Shown here in pieces: positions 24,780 through 32,437 of a stretch of 64,000 nt of DNA. The stretch is from contig JAFVRJ010000005.1 in the NCBI GenBank assembly GCA_017504305.1, forward strand, positions 1-64,000, given 5' to 3'. The translations under genes were made by a program, and so were the position numbers. This DNA is from Clostridia bacterium. Its GTDB lineage: Bacteria > Bacillota > Clostridia > Christensenellales > DTU072. The stretch's first letter is position 1; each line of letters begins with the position of its first letter. The notes under the pieces were generated by a model. It saw only the letters and a list, made by a program, of their open reading frames with translations, was not told the DNA's origin and ran no database searches.

Positions 24780-27010
24780 AATTCTACCTCGTTTTCTCCA
24801 ACGGACAGTTGGGTTAAGTTTCCTTTATAATCAAGCGTTGCCTTGATGCCGTCAGGAACGATAATTTTAACTAAATTGCCTTTCCTCTCGGTACTAACCA
24901 CGCCACCTATCGTACGATACCACGCCTTTACGTAATTAAGACCACTCGGAATACAGGGCTTAATAACCACCTCACGTGCATCATGCCCACTTGGATTAAC
25001 GCATATACCACCAAGATACTTTATCATCCATGCACTTATATCACCCCAGAAATGATGGTTTAAGGAGTAATGTCTTAACGCTTTCTTGTCTTTTCTACTC
25101 AACTCTGCACAGTTATTGAGTATTGTGAATTCTTCGCGCATCGTTGTTGCACCCTCTTTAATCCACTGTGCAAACGATAACTTTTCCTTTTGCGCAATAA
25201 GCTTGTAGGCAAGATCAACGTCGCCCATATCACTCAAAAGACGGAATAATACGCGGTTACCTAAAACGCCAATCTTGATTTGACCTCCGTCACGCTCGAT
25301 GTATTTTTTTAACCACTTGTATGCGGTGGGTACTTCTTCCTTTTCAAAGGCGCCGTAATATATTGCCATCGCCTGCGCCGTTTGCGCGCTACCTTTTACC
25401 TCAAGCTCTTTGGAAATTAAGTGCGTGCGGAAACCATTACGCAATCTTGTCGAAAGCTCACGTGCTTTTTGAGCACCCTCTTTATCTCCAACAACTTCGA
25501 GCATAATCGATGCCTTGATGGTAAAATCAATCGCCGCTAAAGTATCGCTTACGACTATTGGCGTATCATACTCACGGTGCTTAACACCTATTTGGCACCA
25601 GTCGCCCAAACCGTATTCGACGGTGTTCTCGGCGGATATTTTGCTCTCCAAATATCCAAGATATTTTACCATTGCATCGGCGGTTAATTCTATTATCGAC
25701 TTATCGCCATAGTACTTGTAAATTACGTACGGAAGCTCGAAAAGCGCAGCATCCCAGTTGGGACCGCTACCCCATCCGTACCCCCAATTATCAGTAGGCA
25801 CGATAGCAGGAATTCTACCATCTGCACGCTGTGCGTCAACCATAGCTTTAAGCCAGTTTATAAAGGCCTTTTGCGTATCGTGATTAAGGGTGAGTTGCTC
25901 GGCAGATAAATTCGCATCACCCGTCCAACCGTTCTTTTCGCGTTGCGGGCAGTCCGTCGGGAAGTGATAATAGTTGGCCTTGTTAGAGCGGACAACCATC
26001 TCTTGCAACTTGTTGAGCACCTCGTCGTCTGAAATGAAATCACCGGCTTTTTCAAAATCGGTATTCATAACAAGGAAGGTCAAAGTATCTTCGTTAATTT
26101 GAGAGGGCTTTAACCCTTTGACAGTTACGTAACGACCGCCAAAATAGGTAAAAGACGGAGTGTATTCCTCGCTATTCCCAGCCGAAATATAAATTATATT
26201 TTGAAAATAATTCTTGGGAACTTGATTTCGACTGAACTTGAGATTGGATTGACAAGCACGGTTTTTATATAGTGTTTCACCAATTGTAAACAATAACTTT
26301 TGACCGTATATGCCATTTAACTTTAAACGCACAACTCCTGCTGTATTTACCCCAAAATCAAATGTACAGTAGCCCAAACCTCGAATTATACGAACAGGCT
26401 TAAGTTCATCAGTCACCCTAATCGGAGGAATATCATTGTAGGTTGGGCGACCTTTTGGAGTGGTCGCAAGTAGCGCTTGAGTCCACTTACTGTCATCATA
26501 TCCGTAAAGGCTAAAGCCGACCTTTTCTTGACGGGCATCATAGTACTCGCCGGAGCGTAAATCGTCATACGTGATAGGTGAATTTGCACACTTGAAGCTC
26601 TCGTCCGCCTCCATAAAAAGTGCGTCATCGAGCTCTAAAGCAAGGGCTAATTTAGGTGCAGAGCGGAAGGATGCCTTATGAAAATCCCACTGTTTAAAGT
26701 CTGTATTCTGCATACCGTTACCAAGCACGAAAGCAATTGCGTTACCACCCACTTTAAGATGCTCGGTGATATCGTAGTTATCGTAATACAGGGTGTTATC
26801 GGGATTTGTAATGTTGGGTGAAAGCGCCCCTCTCGTTAGCTTTTTACCATTTAGATAAAACTCGTAAAAACCAAGAGCCGTTATAGTTAGCTCCGCCTTT
26901 TCGGGTAACTTATCAAGTAAAAATTCCTTTCGCAATATAGGCGCGTTAACGTGCTTTGAATAAGTGTTATATTGTTGTGTTCCAGAAATAAACTTTTTGG
27001 AATATATCAT
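24776..27010 (-). CDS. Alpha-L-rhamnosidase family GH78 glycoside hydrolase
   Basis: The protein has about 744 residues from the ATG at 27010. An N-terminal beta domain contains ALGFYEFYLNGKKL, and the catalytic (alpha/alpha)6 barrel contains FPTDCPQREKNGWTGD near residue 355, the GH78 acid motif. The C-terminal beta domain follows. There is no signal peptide, so the enzyme is cytoplasmic and would release rhamnose from imported oligosaccharides or glycosides. The start lacks a Shine-Dalgarno but lies 5 nt after the stop of the upstream gene, so reinitiation is likely; TTG/GTG starts upstream would overlap it. Confidence 0.9.
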   Translation of the reverse strand: MIYSKKFISGTQQYNTYSKHVNAPILRKEFLLDKLPEKAELTITALGFYEFYLNGKKLTRGALSPNITNPDNTLYYDNYDITEHLKVGGNAIAFVLGNGMQNTDFKQWDFHKASFRSAPKLALALELDDALFMEADESFKCANSPITYDDLRSGEYYDARQEKVGFSLYGYDDSKWTQALLATTPKGRPTYNDIPPIRVTDELKPVRIIRGLGYCTFDFGVNTAGVVRLKLNGIYGQKLLFTIGETLYKNRACQSNLKFSRNQVPKNYFQNIIYISAGNSEEYTPSFTYFGGRYVTVKGLKPSQINEDTLTFLVMNTDFEKAGDFISDDEVLNKLQEMVVRSNKANYYHFPTDCPQREKNGWTGDANLSAEQLTLNHDTQKAFINWLKAMVDAQRADGRIPAIVPTDNWGYGWGSGPNWDAALFELPYVIYKYYGDKSIIELTADAMVKYLGYLESKISAENTVEYGLGDWCQIGVKHREYDTPIVVSDTLAAIDFTIKASIMLEVVGDKEGAQKARELSTRLRNGFRTHLISKELEVKGSAQTAQAMAIYYGAFEKEEVPTAYKWLKKYIERDGGQIKIGVLGNRVLFRLLSDMGDVDLAYKLIAQKEKLSFAQWIKEGATTMREEFTILNNCAELSRKDKKALRHYSLNHHFWGDISAWMIKYLGGICVNPSGHDAREVVIKPCIPSGLNYVKAWYRTIGGVVSTERKGNLVKIIVPDGIKATLDYKGNLTQLSVGENEVEL

Positions 27011-27014
27011 AATA

Positions 27015-28046
27015 TTAATGGATGTTGTTGTAGAGTTTAATTTCTTCACCAATCACTGCCACGATGCCATTGTAATCGCCAGTAGCGTACGTGGGGGTAC
27101 GACTGTTCATAACCAATCGGAACAATACGGTAACGGTTGCTTTACTGCGGTTGTTAGTAAGTATTGCAAGCTTGGGTTGAGTTTTAGATAGGAAAGGTGT
27201 GCCGGTTGAGTAACCGTAACCGTGATGACCTACTTTAAGCAGGTCAACCTTGCCGATTTCCTTTGCAATTTTTTGCTCGTCGCCGTCAAGATAATTACAA
27301 TCCCCCATAAGAAGAATTTTCTTATTGCCGTCGGTTACGTAAACTACAAGAGAGTTCTCATTTTCGCCAACGACTTTGGTAGGCTTTGCGGTATTTAAAA
27401 GTCTTAAGGTATATCCACCTAAAACCATCTCGGCGGTAGGAATATCTTGGATAAGCTCGAAGCCTCTTGCCTTGACCGCACTTACCATTTGGTTGTAAAC
27501 TTCTTCGTTATCCCACTCGACAACTTCTTCCTCTTTGATTAAGCCGGGCACGTAATACTTAAGGAATACCTTGCCGACGTTAATATCCATATCTGAAAGC
27601 AAGGTATCGAATCCACCGATGTGGTCGGAGTGTGCGTGCGTACCTATTATAAAATCAAAATACACTTTACCATTTGCGTCTGCAAAATTAGACTTGACGT
27701 AATCGATAACTTTTTGCTCGTAACCTTCAAGTTCAAGTTCTTCAAATCCTCTTGGGTTATCGGAGTCTTCAGCGCAATCAATCATTGCAAGATGGCCTTG
27801 ACTTTCGAGGATTATACAGTCGGAGCTTCCTGTCGAAAGAAAATGAATTTTGTTTAAACTTGTATCTTTAGCTACCGATTCCGTGTAATTTTCGATCTTA
27901 TACTCTTTTTGAACAACAGCATAAATTATGCCGTAGGAACCAAGTATAATACCTACACCTATGACAAAAATCATAAAGCAAGCGATAATTATTGCAATAG
28001 CTTTTTTGCCTTTTGACAAAGATGCGTATTTTGACTTTATACTCAT
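27015..28046 (-). CDS. Membrane-anchored MBL-fold hydrolase (ComEC-like)
   Basis: The 343-residue protein has a basic N-terminus and one membrane helix (about residues 16-40). A metallo-beta-lactamase domain outside the membrane follows, with LSTGSSDCIILE near the start and the metal motif HAHSDH at about residue 137. LLMGDCN and KVGHHG blocks are also present, as in ComEC-associated and related extracellular MBL proteins. The substrate is unknown. A promoter at 28076-28105 and AAGGAG precede the ATG. It is followed by GH78 with 4 nt between. Confidence 0.82.
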   Translation of the reverse strand: MSIKSKYASLSKGKKAIAIIIACFMIFVIGVGIILGSYGIIYAVVQKEYKIENYTESVAKDTSLNKIHFLSTGSSDCIILESQGHLAMIDCAEDSDNPRGFEELELEGYEQKVIDYVKSNFADANGKVYFDFIIGTHAHSDHIGGFDTLLSDMDINVGKVFLKYYVPGLIKEEEVVEWDNEEVYNQMVSAVKARGFELIQDIPTAEMVLGGYTLRLLNTAKPTKVVGENENSLVVYVTDGNKKILLMGDCNYLDGDEQKIAKEIGKVDLLKVGHHGYGYSTGTPFLSKTQPKLAILTNNRSKATVTVLFRLVMNSRTPTYATGDYNGIVAVIGEEIKLYNNIH

Positions 28047-28075
28047 AACGTACTCCTTAATTACTTTGTAAATTT

Positions 28076-28105
28076 ATTATACTATAGTAAATAAAATCGT
28101 GTCAA
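28076..28105 (-). promoter_or_regulatory. Promoter of the MBL-GH78-LMWPTP operon
   Basis: TTGACA (28100-28105), an 18-nt spacer, and TATAAT (28076-28081) lie on the minus strand, upstream of the AAGGAG site and ATG at 28046. Confidence 0.8.
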
Positions 28106-28120
28106 TATGGGTTTGCGATA

Positions 28121-28144
28121 TAAAAAATAGGAGCTTGGCTCCTA
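28121..28144 (-). terminator. Terminator of the aroB-aroQ-WYL operon
   Basis: TAGGAGC/GCTCCTA directly follows the WYL stop codon and is followed on the minus strand by T6. It separates this operon from the MBL promoter. Confidence 0.88.
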
Positions 28145-29113
28145 TTAGCATTTTGATAGATGTTCGTAATACTTCTTTTTAACTTCTTCAGGTGCAAATA
28201 TTTTTATGCTTCCGCCCCCGGTTGCAAGCCATCCGAAAAAAGCAGGACTAATTTTAACTTTTACCTTAACGCGCAACTTGCCGTTTGGAAGCTTAAGCAT
28301 GTTTACTCTTTCACCAAATCGGTCGACTACGGCGTCGATAGCTTGCTCCTCGCAAAGCAATGACACCTCCGTAGTATCGCCATGGAACATTGAAAATGCT
28401 TGCTTGCGATAATCGTTGATATCAAAATTTAGAAGCTCGTTGTTTTTTGAAATATCGCTTTCTTCTTTTTGTACTTGCGCCATCTTGTCTACTCGGTAGG
28501 TCGAGACGTTGCCGTACTTATCGTGATAGCCGAGCAGGTAGTAGTTATCTTCGCTAAAAATCAACGTCAACGGATTAACCAAATAGCGCGACTTATTTTT
28601 GCGGTAAACGCGGTTACCCTCTCCGTCGTAATCAAAATACAGGAAGGAGCATTGTTTGTTTGAAGCAAGAGCTTCCTCAATAACTTCAACTGCATCAAAT
28701 ACCGAATCGTTGGTGTGCTTGAGCCCACGAGATACTGCCACTCTGCGCTTAATAAGCTCGGCGCGATGCTTTCCGCCAAGAGCCGAAATCTTGTTGACGA
28801 GAGCGTGCGTTTTAGATTCAGTGATAAACCCTGCCGCTTGTACGGCATCAATTAAAATTTTTAACTCCGAGGTTTCAAAGCTATTATCCTCTACGTAATA
28901 AGCTATTCCGTCCGGTTGGTTTATGCTCTTGACCTCAAATCCGTACTCGTTAAGTAGCTTAATAGATTCCGTAAGGTCTTTAAGGTCGACGTTGACGTTA
29001 TAGGCTTTAAGCTTTTTGATGATTGAGTCGCTCGTCAAAGGATGCTCAAGATCGGTTTCTTCCTTGAGCATTTGATTAATAAGTAATAGTTTTACCTTCT
29101 TGGCTTCTAACAT
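28145..29113 (-). CDS. WYL-domain transcriptional regulator
   Basis: The 322-residue protein has an N-terminal region with a helix-turn-helix-like segment (SDSIIKKLKAYNVNVDLKDL) and a central WYL domain (YLVNPLTLIFSEDNYYLLGYHDKYGNVSTYRVDKM). A C-terminal extension ends it. WYL proteins sense ligands, sometimes nucleotides, and regulate transcription. It is the last gene of the aroB-aroQ operon (1-nt overlap), so it may sense a metabolite of that pathway; that is inference. Confidence 0.88.
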   Translation of the reverse strand: MLEAKKVKLLLINQMLKEETDLEHPLTSDSIIKKLKAYNVNVDLKDLTESIKLLNEYGFEVKSINQPDGIAYYVEDNSFETSELKILIDAVQAAGFITESKTHALVNKISALGGKHRAELIKRRVAVSRGLKHTNDSVFDAVEVIEEALASNKQCSFLYFDYDGEGNRVYRKNKSRYLVNPLTLIFSEDNYYLLGYHDKYGNVSTYRVDKMAQVQKEESDISKNNELLNFDINDYRKQAFSMFHGDTTEVSLLCEEQAIDAVVDRFGERVNMLKLPNGKLRVKVKVKISPAFFGWLATGGGSIKIFAPEEVKKKYYEHLSKC

Positions 29114-29550
29114 CAGTTAAGTTTTTCCTTTAAGTAATCGATTGCTTCGGCGTACCCCAAAAAGCCTTTACCGCATATAACCTTTTCTGCATAAAGCGAT
29201 ACGTAACTCCACTTACGGAACTCATCGCGAGCGTTTATATCGCTTAAATGCACTTCAACCGTCGGTAGGCCTACCGCCTTTAATGCATCCAATATTGCAA
29301 CGCTTGTATGAGTGTAAGCCGCCGCGTTTATTACTATCGCATCGTATACGTTAAGTGCTTGTTGAATCATCGTCACTAATTCACCCTCGTGGTTGCTTTG
29401 GGCTACCGTAACGTCGATTTCGGATGCCTTTGCATGGTTTTTGATATATTCAACCAAGGCAGAATAGGAGTTGGATCCGTAGATGGCCGGTTCGCGAATA
29501 CCAAGCATATTTAGGTTAGGTCCGTTTAATACTAAAATCTTCAAACTCAT
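29113..29550 (-). CDS. aroQ: 3-dehydroquinate dehydratase, type II
   Basis: The 145-residue protein has all type II blocks: VLNGPNLNMLGIREPAIYG with the catalytic Tyr, VAQSNHEGELVTMIQQA, VINAAAYTHTSVAILDAL, and VEVHLSDINARDEFR. It dehydrates 3-dehydroquinate to 3-dehydroshikimate in the shikimate pathway. It overlaps aroB by 4 nt and the WYL regulator by 1 nt. The other shikimate genes are at 41.5-46.9 kb. Confidence 0.96.
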   Translation of the reverse strand: MSLKILVLNGPNLNMLGIREPAIYGSNSYSALVEYIKNHAKASEIDVTVAQSNHEGELVTMIQQALNVYDAIVINAAAYTHTSVAILDALKAVGLPTVEVHLSDINARDEFRKWSYVSLYAEKVICGKGFLGYAEAIDYLKEKLN

Positions 29551-30587
29551 TTGAAATACTCCTCTAAAGCATCAAGGGCGGTGTTTTGAACACGGCAGTT
29601 GCCGATGCCGTCCATTACTACAAGCTTTATGTTCTTACCACTTGCTTTCTTATCGACGCATGCTACTTTAACAAGCTCGCTTATGCCGTAAGGAAGCTCT
29701 GTATCAAGGCCGTATAGTTCATAAAGTGATAACAGTTTATCGTAATCGGTTTGGCTTAATTTATTTAACTTCAGTTGAGCTTTCGCGATAGCAATAATAC
29801 CGAGTGAAACCGCCTTACCATGTGTGAAGCTGTAGCCGGATAACTGCTCGATACCATGGGCAAGAGTATGACCAAGGTTGAGGAAAGTCCTAACACCGTT
29901 TTCCTTTTCGTCCGCTTCAACTATATCACGCTTGTATTGGATTGAAAGCTCTATAACTCTTTCGAGCGCTTTACCAAAGCCGTTTGCAACTATGTCAAAC
30001 GTTTCGCCACCGATAAGACAGGCGTATTTAATCAACTCACCCAAGCCGTTTTCAATTTCTTTATCAGGTAAACTTTGGAGCGTATCGACGTCGGCTATAA
30101 CTAAACTCGGTTGCCAAAAAGCTCCAACAAGGTTTTTGCCTGCATCTAAATCTATTGCCGTTTTACCGCCTACACTACTATCGATTTGACTTAATAGTGT
30201 GGTGGGAATTTGCACAAACTCAATACCACGCAAATAAGTTGCGGCAACAAATCCCGCTAAATCGCCTACAACGCCGCCACCGAGCGCGACTATAGCATCG
30301 GTTCGCGTATATGCTTTGTCTGCAAGATAGTCGAGTATGGCACCGTATACCGGCAAGGACTTACTCTTTTCGCCGTTCTCTATGATAAAAAAGTCTACTT
30401 CATAACCTGCTTCTATTAGACTATTTCGCACGATTTCTCCGTACAATGCGACGACGATATCATCGGTAATTACCATTAGACGGGGTGCTTTAATAACCTC
30501 TTTTATCAAGTTGCCGGCGCTTGCAATAAGCCCTGAACCAAGCAATACTTTATATGGTCTTGAAGTTTTTACTTCGATAGCTTTCAT
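29547..30587 (-). CDS. aroB: 3-dehydroquinate synthase
   Basis: The 346-residue protein converts DAHP to 3-dehydroquinate using NAD and a metal. It shows GGGVVGDLAGFVAATYLRG, IPTTLLSQIDSSVGGKTAID, NLVGAFWQP and the metal-binding FLNLGHTLAHGIE. The start is preceded by AAGAGG and by a promoter at 30608-30636. It is first in the aroB-aroQ-WYL operon. Length and motifs are normal. Confidence 0.96.
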   Translation of the reverse strand: MKAIEVKTSRPYKVLLGSGLIASAGNLIKEVIKAPRLMVITDDIVVALYGEIVRNSLIEAGYEVDFFIIENGEKSKSLPVYGAILDYLADKAYTRTDAIVALGGGVVGDLAGFVAATYLRGIEFVQIPTTLLSQIDSSVGGKTAIDLDAGKNLVGAFWQPSLVIADVDTLQSLPDKEIENGLGELIKYACLIGGETFDIVANGFGKALERVIELSIQYKRDIVEADEKENGVRTFLNLGHTLAHGIEQLSGYSFTHGKAVSLGIIAIAKAQLKLNKLSQTDYDKLLSLYELYGLDTELPYGISELVKVACVDKKASGKNIKLVVMDGIGNCRVQNTALDALEEYFK

Positions 30588-30607
30588 AGTGTACCTCTTA
30601 AGTATAA

Positions 30608-30636
30608 ATGATACTCTCGCGCGCGCGTTTTGTCAA
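30608..30636 (-). promoter_or_regulatory. Promoter of aroB
   Basis: TTGACA (30631-30636), a 17-nt spacer with alternating CGCGCGCGCG, and TATCAT (30608-30613) lie on the minus strand, 20 nt before the ATG. Confidence 0.8.
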
Positions 30637-30660
30637 GAAAGACTTTATTTGAGAATACGT

Positions 30661-30688
30661 AAAAGAGAGAGCATTTGCTCTCTCTTTT
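30661..30688. terminator. Terminator between aroB promoter and the rubrerythrin 3' region
   Basis: AAAAGAGAGAGC/GCTCTCTCTTTT with an ATTT loop is a perfect 12-bp stem with a T run at its end. It is about 300 nt past the rubrerythrin stop. Confidence 0.75.
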
Positions 30689-30985
30689 ACTTAATACATT
30701 CATTGGAGGGGAAAAGTAATATAAAAATTGTTGTTTATTTAATTGTATAATTTATACCCTTATCATAGTATCAAACGGAGTATTGCATTTGACTTTACAA
30801 GGTTATCAATGCCTTCTAAACCTTGTTGGCGCGAGCTTTAAAAGCAGATAATTGGCTCTTATAAACCTTGGTTTTTTGATGAGATGCGCCGTAAAGCTCG
30901 TTAGAGGCGACGGGAGCGTACTTACGTACGTGACCGAGCATCGCACGAGCTTTACAATGCAGGTCGCAAAAAGACAAGGTTTATT
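30689..30985 (-). repeat. Hairpin repeat with conserved apical core, 3' of rubrerythrin
   Basis: This 300-nt gap has no gene. The core lies at 30909-30938 and is complete. Its stems differ from those of the other copies: an inner stem GTAAAGCTCGT (30891-30901) with ACGAGCTTTAC (30945-30955), and an outer AAACCTTG (30863-30870) with CAAGGTTT (30975-30982). On the minus strand the apical part is CGTAC-GTAA-GTACG, a GNRA-type tetraloop. A second AAACCTTG copy near 30814 suggests an older, degenerate unit. Confidence 0.75.
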
Positions 30986-31528
30986 CTATTTGAAGTAACG
31001 ATTATATAACCCAAGGAACGCCTTACCGTGACGAGCTTCGTCGCGAGCCATCTCGTGTACGGTGTCATGGATAGCGTCGAGGTTTAATTCCTTGGCGCGC
31101 TTTGCGAGATCAAACTTACCCATGGTAGCGCCGTTTTCTGCATCAATACGTAACTCGAGGTTCTTTTTGGTGGAGGGGGTAACGACTTCACCGAGGAGTT
31201 CTGCAAACTTGGATGCATGTTCTGCTTCTTCCCAAGCTGCCTTTTCCCAGTAAAGACCGATTTCCGGATAACCTTCGCGGTGAGCTACTCTTGCCATTGC
31301 AAGATACATACCCACTTCGGTGCACTCGCCTTCGAAGTTAGCGCGGAGATCCATAATAATATCTTCTCTTGCGCCTTGCGCTACGCCAACAACGTGCTCT
31401 GCTGCCCAGCTGAGTTCACCTTCTTGCTTGGTGAATTTGTCTTGGGGAGCTCTGCAGATGGGGCATGCTGCGGGAGCTTCGGTGCCTTCATGAGTATAAC
31501 CACAAACGTTACATACGTATTTTGCCAT
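30986..31528 (-). CDS. Reverse rubrerythrin (rubredoxin domain at the N-terminus)
   Basis: The 180-residue protein has an N-terminal rubredoxin-like Cys4 site ([10 protein letters not shown] and CPICRAP, residues 6-25), then a four-helix di-iron domain with [25 protein letters not shown] and [11 protein letters not shown]. Placing the Cys4 domain first is characteristic of reverse rubrerythrins, which reduce H2O2 and O2 in anaerobes. It lies 41 nt behind perR with no terminator, so both are likely one PerR-controlled transcript. Confidence 0.93.
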   Translation of the reverse strand: MAKYVCNVCGYTHEGTEAPAACPICRAPQDKFTKQEGELSWAAEHVVGVAQGAREDIIMDLRANFEGECTEVGMYLAMARVAHREGYPEIGLYWEKAAWEEAEHASKFAELLGEVVTPSTKKNLELRIDAENGATMGKFDLAKRAKELNLDAIHDTVHEMARDEARHGKAFLGLYNRYFK

Positions 31529-31569
31529 AATTTTTGTTCTCCTTTTTGTTGTATTTAGCGTTATTTTAT

Positions 31570-31941
31570 TTATTTACAATCGTTACAATGTCCTACGAAT
31601 AGTACCTCTGTTGTTTCAATTTGGTATCCCGTAGCGCCTTCAACGTAACTTTCCATTTGTTGCAGTGCTTCTGCCGGAACGTCCAATACTCGACCGCAGT
31701 GTTTACATCTGAAGTGAGCGTGCAAGCCTACCGTTTTATCATATCGATCACCTGCGTTTAATATGCTTACTTCTCTTATTTTACCAAGCTCTGCAAGCAC
31801 CTTTAAATTGCGGTAAACGGTACCAAGGCTTATATCCGGCATTATCTTACGACAGCGATCGTATACCGTTTCGGCAGTAGGATGGTCGCAAGACGAGAGC
31901 ACTACGTTAAGAACTGTTTCGCGCTGAACTGTGTTCCTCAC
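31570..31941 (-). CDS. perR: Fur-family peroxide regulator, PerR-like
   Basis: The 123-residue protein has an N-terminal winged helix ([30 protein letters not shown]) and a C-terminal [11 protein letters not shown] plus HCNDCK zinc-binding pair. Start is GTG at 31941 with AAAAGGAGG upstream. A perfect 15-bp palindrome abuts the -10 box, so it probably represses itself and the rubrerythrin gene behind it. PerR is preferred over Fur because of that target. Slightly shorter than usual at the N-terminus. Confidence 0.87.
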   Translation of the reverse strand: MRNTVQRETVLNVVLSSCDHPTAETVYDRCRKIMPDISLGTVYRNLKVLAELGKIREVSILNAGDRYDKTVGLHAHFRCKHCGRVLDVPAEALQQMESYVEGATGYQIETTEVLFVGHCNDCK

Positions 31942-31966
31942 TTTGACCTCCTTTTCTTATCGCTAT

Positions 31967-31981
31967 TAGTAACTATTACTA
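31967..31981. promoter_or_regulatory. Probable PerR/Fur operator
   Basis: TAGTAA-CTA-TTACTA is a perfect inverted repeat touching the predicted -10 box (31981-31986) of perR. Position and A+T-rich arms suit a PerR box. Confidence 0.65.
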
Positions 31982-32009
31982 TTAAATCATAACTTAAAGC
32001 ATTTGTCAA
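31981..32009 (-). promoter_or_regulatory. Promoter of perR-rubrerythrin
   Basis: TTGACA (32004-32009), 17 nt, and TTTAAT (31981-31986) lie on the minus strand, overlapping the palindrome. Confidence 0.7.
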
Positions 32010-32072
32010 TAGATTTTATGAAAAATTTTTAAAAATTATTTCCAAATAAATTTTGGGCTTTATCACTACCCA

Positions 32073-32101
32073 TAAATAAAAAATAGAGCCTCCCGGCTCT
32101 A
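32073..32101 (-). terminator. Terminator of the XRE repressor gene
   Basis: TAGAGCC/GGCTCTA with a 4-nt loop is followed on the minus strand by T6ATTT, shortly after the stop at 32114. Confidence 0.85.
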
Positions 32102-32113
32102 ACATAATTTCCC

Positions 32114-32332
32114 CTAGATTTTATTACCAATTTCATCCTCAAGACCAAGCAAAAAATCGGCGCTGACAGCAAAAAACCTTGCCATTTTTGCAATATAGTT
32201 TGCTTTTGGCTCATAGATATCCCGTTCCCAATAGGATATAGAACTGACATCCACCCCTATTGCGTTTGCAATTTCCTTTTGAGAAACCCCTTTTGATATC
32301 CGTAATTCTTTCATTCTTTCGCCATATGTCAT
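32114..32332 (-). CDS. XRE-family helix-turn-helix regulator
   Basis: The 72-residue protein is a single lambda-repressor-type HTH (MTYGERMKELRISKGVSQKEIANAIGVDVSSISYWER), with a short C-terminal helix (FFAVSADFLLGLEDE). It is divergent from the BspA lipoprotein gene. The 105-nt gap holds several TGAG-N4-CTCA type sites, so it probably represses both genes. It belongs to an A+T-rich island of about 5 kb. Confidence 0.88.
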   Translation of the reverse strand: MTYGERMKELRISKGVSQKEIANAIGVDVSSISYWERDIYEPKANYIAKMARFFAVSADFLLGLEDEIGNKI

Positions 32333-32333
32333 A

Positions 32334-32413
32334 TTCTCATTATATGAGAAAACTCAATCTTAGTCTTGACATTAGAGTTTTCTCAATATACAATTTATTT
32401 GAGTAATCTCAAA
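32334..32413. promoter_or_regulatory. Operator array and BspA promoter in the divergent gap
   Basis: The plus-strand promoter is TTGACA (32366-32371), 17 nt, TACAAT (32389-32394). Inverted repeats are TTCTCAT-TAT-ATGAGAA (32334-32350), TGAG-AAAA-CTCA (32345-32356), GAG-TTTT-CTC (32375-32384, inside the spacer) and TTTGAG-TAAT-CTCAAA (32398-32413, near +1). Shared half-sites TGAG suggest cooperative binding of one repressor. Confidence 0.75.
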
Positions 32414-32437
32414 TAAAGGGGTAAGGAGATTGATAGA

